Assembly: GCA_964589725.1 (NCBI GenBank) | Contig: CAZPUJ010000580.1 | Location: forward strand, 1 to 11,594 | DNA length: 11,594 nucleotides | Reading direction: 5' to 3' | DNA from: CAYSHJ01 sp964589725 | GTDB taxonomy: Bacteria > Planctomycetota > Planctomycetia > Planctomycetales > Planctomycetaceae | Part shown: positions 7,088 to 11,594 of the stretch, piece after piece | How positions within the stretch are numbered: the stretch's first letter is position 1 | How the letters are laid out: each line of letters opens with the position of its first letter | Program-made: the position numbers and the translations under genes | Notes under the pieces: generated by a model | The model's input: the letters and a program-made list of their open reading frames with translations, nothing else | What the model was told of the DNA's origin: nothing | Database searches by the model: none

Positions 7088-7091
7088 CCTC
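7088..7091 (-). promoter_or_regulatory. Ribosome binding site for waaA (GAGG)
   Basis: GAGG on the minus strand, five bases before ATG 7082. It supports this start over the GTG at 7103 that overlaps the secA stop codon. Confidence 0.5.
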
Positions 7092-7099
7092 GGTTGAAA

Positions 7100-10684
<3,585 letters not shown>

Positions 10685-11424
10685 TGCTGACTGTCTCTGT
10701 CGTGTGAGCCAGGTCCACCCCTGTGAATACTCGATTCAGCCCCCCCGCCCATCCGTTGAAGCGGCTGCGGAATCCTGCGTCGGAAGGCCCTTGTGGGGCG
10801 TCGCGTCGGGAATCTTCCCAGCGACAATCGAAATGAACGGCCGTCCCATGAGTCTGTCGAGCGGCCTCTAACTCAAGACGGCAAAATCGATTGCTCAGGA
10901 AAAGCGGCGAAGTCTAGGTCGCTGCCGCGCGATGGTCAACGGCGGTCGTTCGCCGGAGAATGCCTCTCATCGCTTGGGCTTGGTGCCGGCCTTCGAAAAT
11001 CTCTGTTTCTCGCCTCCCCGACGCAGTCGCGTATGGCAGTGAACGCCACTAACCGCTTCAGGAACTGGGTACGCACGCGCTGGAGAATTCCGGGCTGGTG
11101 TCCAACGTGAATTGTAATTTACGGACTCCCGGATGAGCGATTGACCGTGGCGTCCATCACGGATCGAGACCATCCACGATGAGATCGCAGGTCTCGTACG
11201 ATTGCCCGAACAGGATTTTGAGCTATTGAATCGGCTGACGACGATCCATGGTAATTCATTTCCACGATGTTCACTAAGGATCCTAATTCACTCAATTTCT
11301 GAAAACCTGTCTAGTCGCTGTAAAATATCTCAGACAACGTAGTCATCTCAGACTATCAATTGCTCATTCGCATCACTCATTGTATGTTGTTCTTTCTTTC
11401 TATTTTAACGAGATCTGAATTTGA
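10685..11424. other. Region upstream of secA without a supported gene
   Basis: About 740 bases. Short open frames (10793-11110 plus, 10967-11173 minus) overlap, lack ribosome binding sites and recognisable motifs, and are most likely chance. The secA promoter must lie near 10685-10900 on the minus strand, but I cannot pick a convincing one. From about 11270 composition changes sharply: 11281-11400 is roughly 36% GC by count, against clearly GC-rich flanks. This AT-rich part includes TAAAAT at 11321-11326, a weak -10-like element on the plus strand without a good -35. Confidence 0.5.
11327..11355. repeat. Short direct repeat and overlapping inverted repeat in the AT-rich island
   Basis: ATCTCAGAC occurs at 11327-11335 and 11345-11353, 18 bases apart start to start. 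An overlapping small palindrome TAGTC-ATCTCA-GACTA spans 11340-11355. The spacing is close to two helical turns, as at a tandem regulator site, but with only two copies chance is possible. Confidence 0.3.
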
Positions 11425-11594
11425 ATGCACACCCATGCGTTTGGCAGCAGCGATCAAGCAGGCTCCATTGTAATCGGTCATTGCGGAGCAGGATGCAACG
11501 CTGCAATTGGCGGGCAACCGCTCGAAGAAGACCGACTTCCCGATATACCGCACACGGTTGAGTCTGACACTAACCCGAAGCGTAAGCGAGGGCC
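11425..11594 (+). CDS. Possible small hypothetical ORF, cut by window end
   Basis: ATG 11425 directly follows an in-frame TGA (11422-11424) and the frame stays open to the window edge (56 full codons, starting MHTHAFGSSDQAG). No domain is recognised. The last visible residues, NPKRKRG, are encoded by a dispersed palindromic-repeat sequence. Ribosome binding is weak. The AT-rich tract just upstream could be its promoter region. It may equally be a chance frame, as often happens around these repeats. Confidence 0.22.
   Translation, partial: MHTHAFGSSDQAGSIVIGHCGAGCNAAIGGQPLEEDRLPDIPHTVESDTNPKRKRG
11569..11594 (+). repeat. Start of a dispersed repeat (CCCGAAGCG family), cut by window end
   Basis: ACTAACCCGAAGCGTAAGCG plus AGGGCC matches, from memory, a repeat very common in planctomycete genomes, whose read-through peptide is NPKRKRG. 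On the minus strand it reads CCCTCGCTTACGCTTCGGG, loosely similar to the waaA repeat (CCCTCACGCTCCG), so the two families may be related. Only one arm is visible. Confidence 0.5.

Noticed and set aside
10793..11110. A 105-codon plus-strand open frame upstream of secA
   Set aside because: No ribosome binding site, no recognisable motif, and it overlaps other short frames on both strands; best explained by chance in GC-rich DNA.
11430..11560. Possible tRNA or structured RNA near the right edge
   Set aside because: Short GC-rich inverted pieces exist, but I could not build a cloverleaf with a T-loop and acceptor stem.

Overview
The window looks like a GC-rich chromosomal segment from a planctomycete (Planctomycetota). 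The main pointers are a giant secreted protein with the N-terminal 'LEPR-x-L' motif typical of planctomycete surface proteins (LLEPRLVLS), an unusually long SecA (1194 aa), a lipid A/Kdo pathway gene (waaA), and a high load of short palindromic repeats. The order cannot be told from this sequence.

Layout: positions 1-674 (+) hold the 3' two thirds of an ABC-type ATPase whose last codons and stop lie in a palindromic repeat. Positions 675-1103 are non-coding, with one strong 10-bp hairpin. Positions 1104-5480 (+) encode a 1458-aa LEPR-motif protein: RTX-type glycine/aspartate repeats, a Calx-beta domain, a propeller-like domain, a second RTX block and a short C-terminal tail. Between it and the convergent gene lies a REP/BIME-like double hairpin (5477-5557), followed by an orphan second copy of the C-terminal tail motif (5561-5614). 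On the minus strand, secA (10684-7100) is followed closely by waaA (7082-5634), probably one operon. Positions 10685-11594 have no convincing gene; they include an AT-rich island and, at the edge, a possible truncated small ORF that reads into another repeat.

Functionally, secA (Sec export motor) and waaA (Kdo transfer to lipid A) are envelope-biogenesis genes. The RTX/LEPR protein is a likely secreted or surface calcium-binding protein. The ABC ATPase belongs to an exporter-like family whose permeases are not in view.

The most notable things are (i) five ungapped ~36-residue helical repeats inside the expanded C-terminal part of SecA, where canonical SecA has one such unit; (ii) at least four families of small palindromic repeats that have entered genes. 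One lies in a 48-codon in-frame insertion in waaA flanked by near-identical 10-bp direct repeats, one supplies the stop codon of the RTX gene, one lies in-frame near the RTX N-terminus, and one forms the end of the ABC gene. Two of them have a GTAG-plus-hairpin, head-to-head layout like REP/BIME elements mobilised by RAYT (IS200/IS605-like) transposases; no such transposase is in the window.
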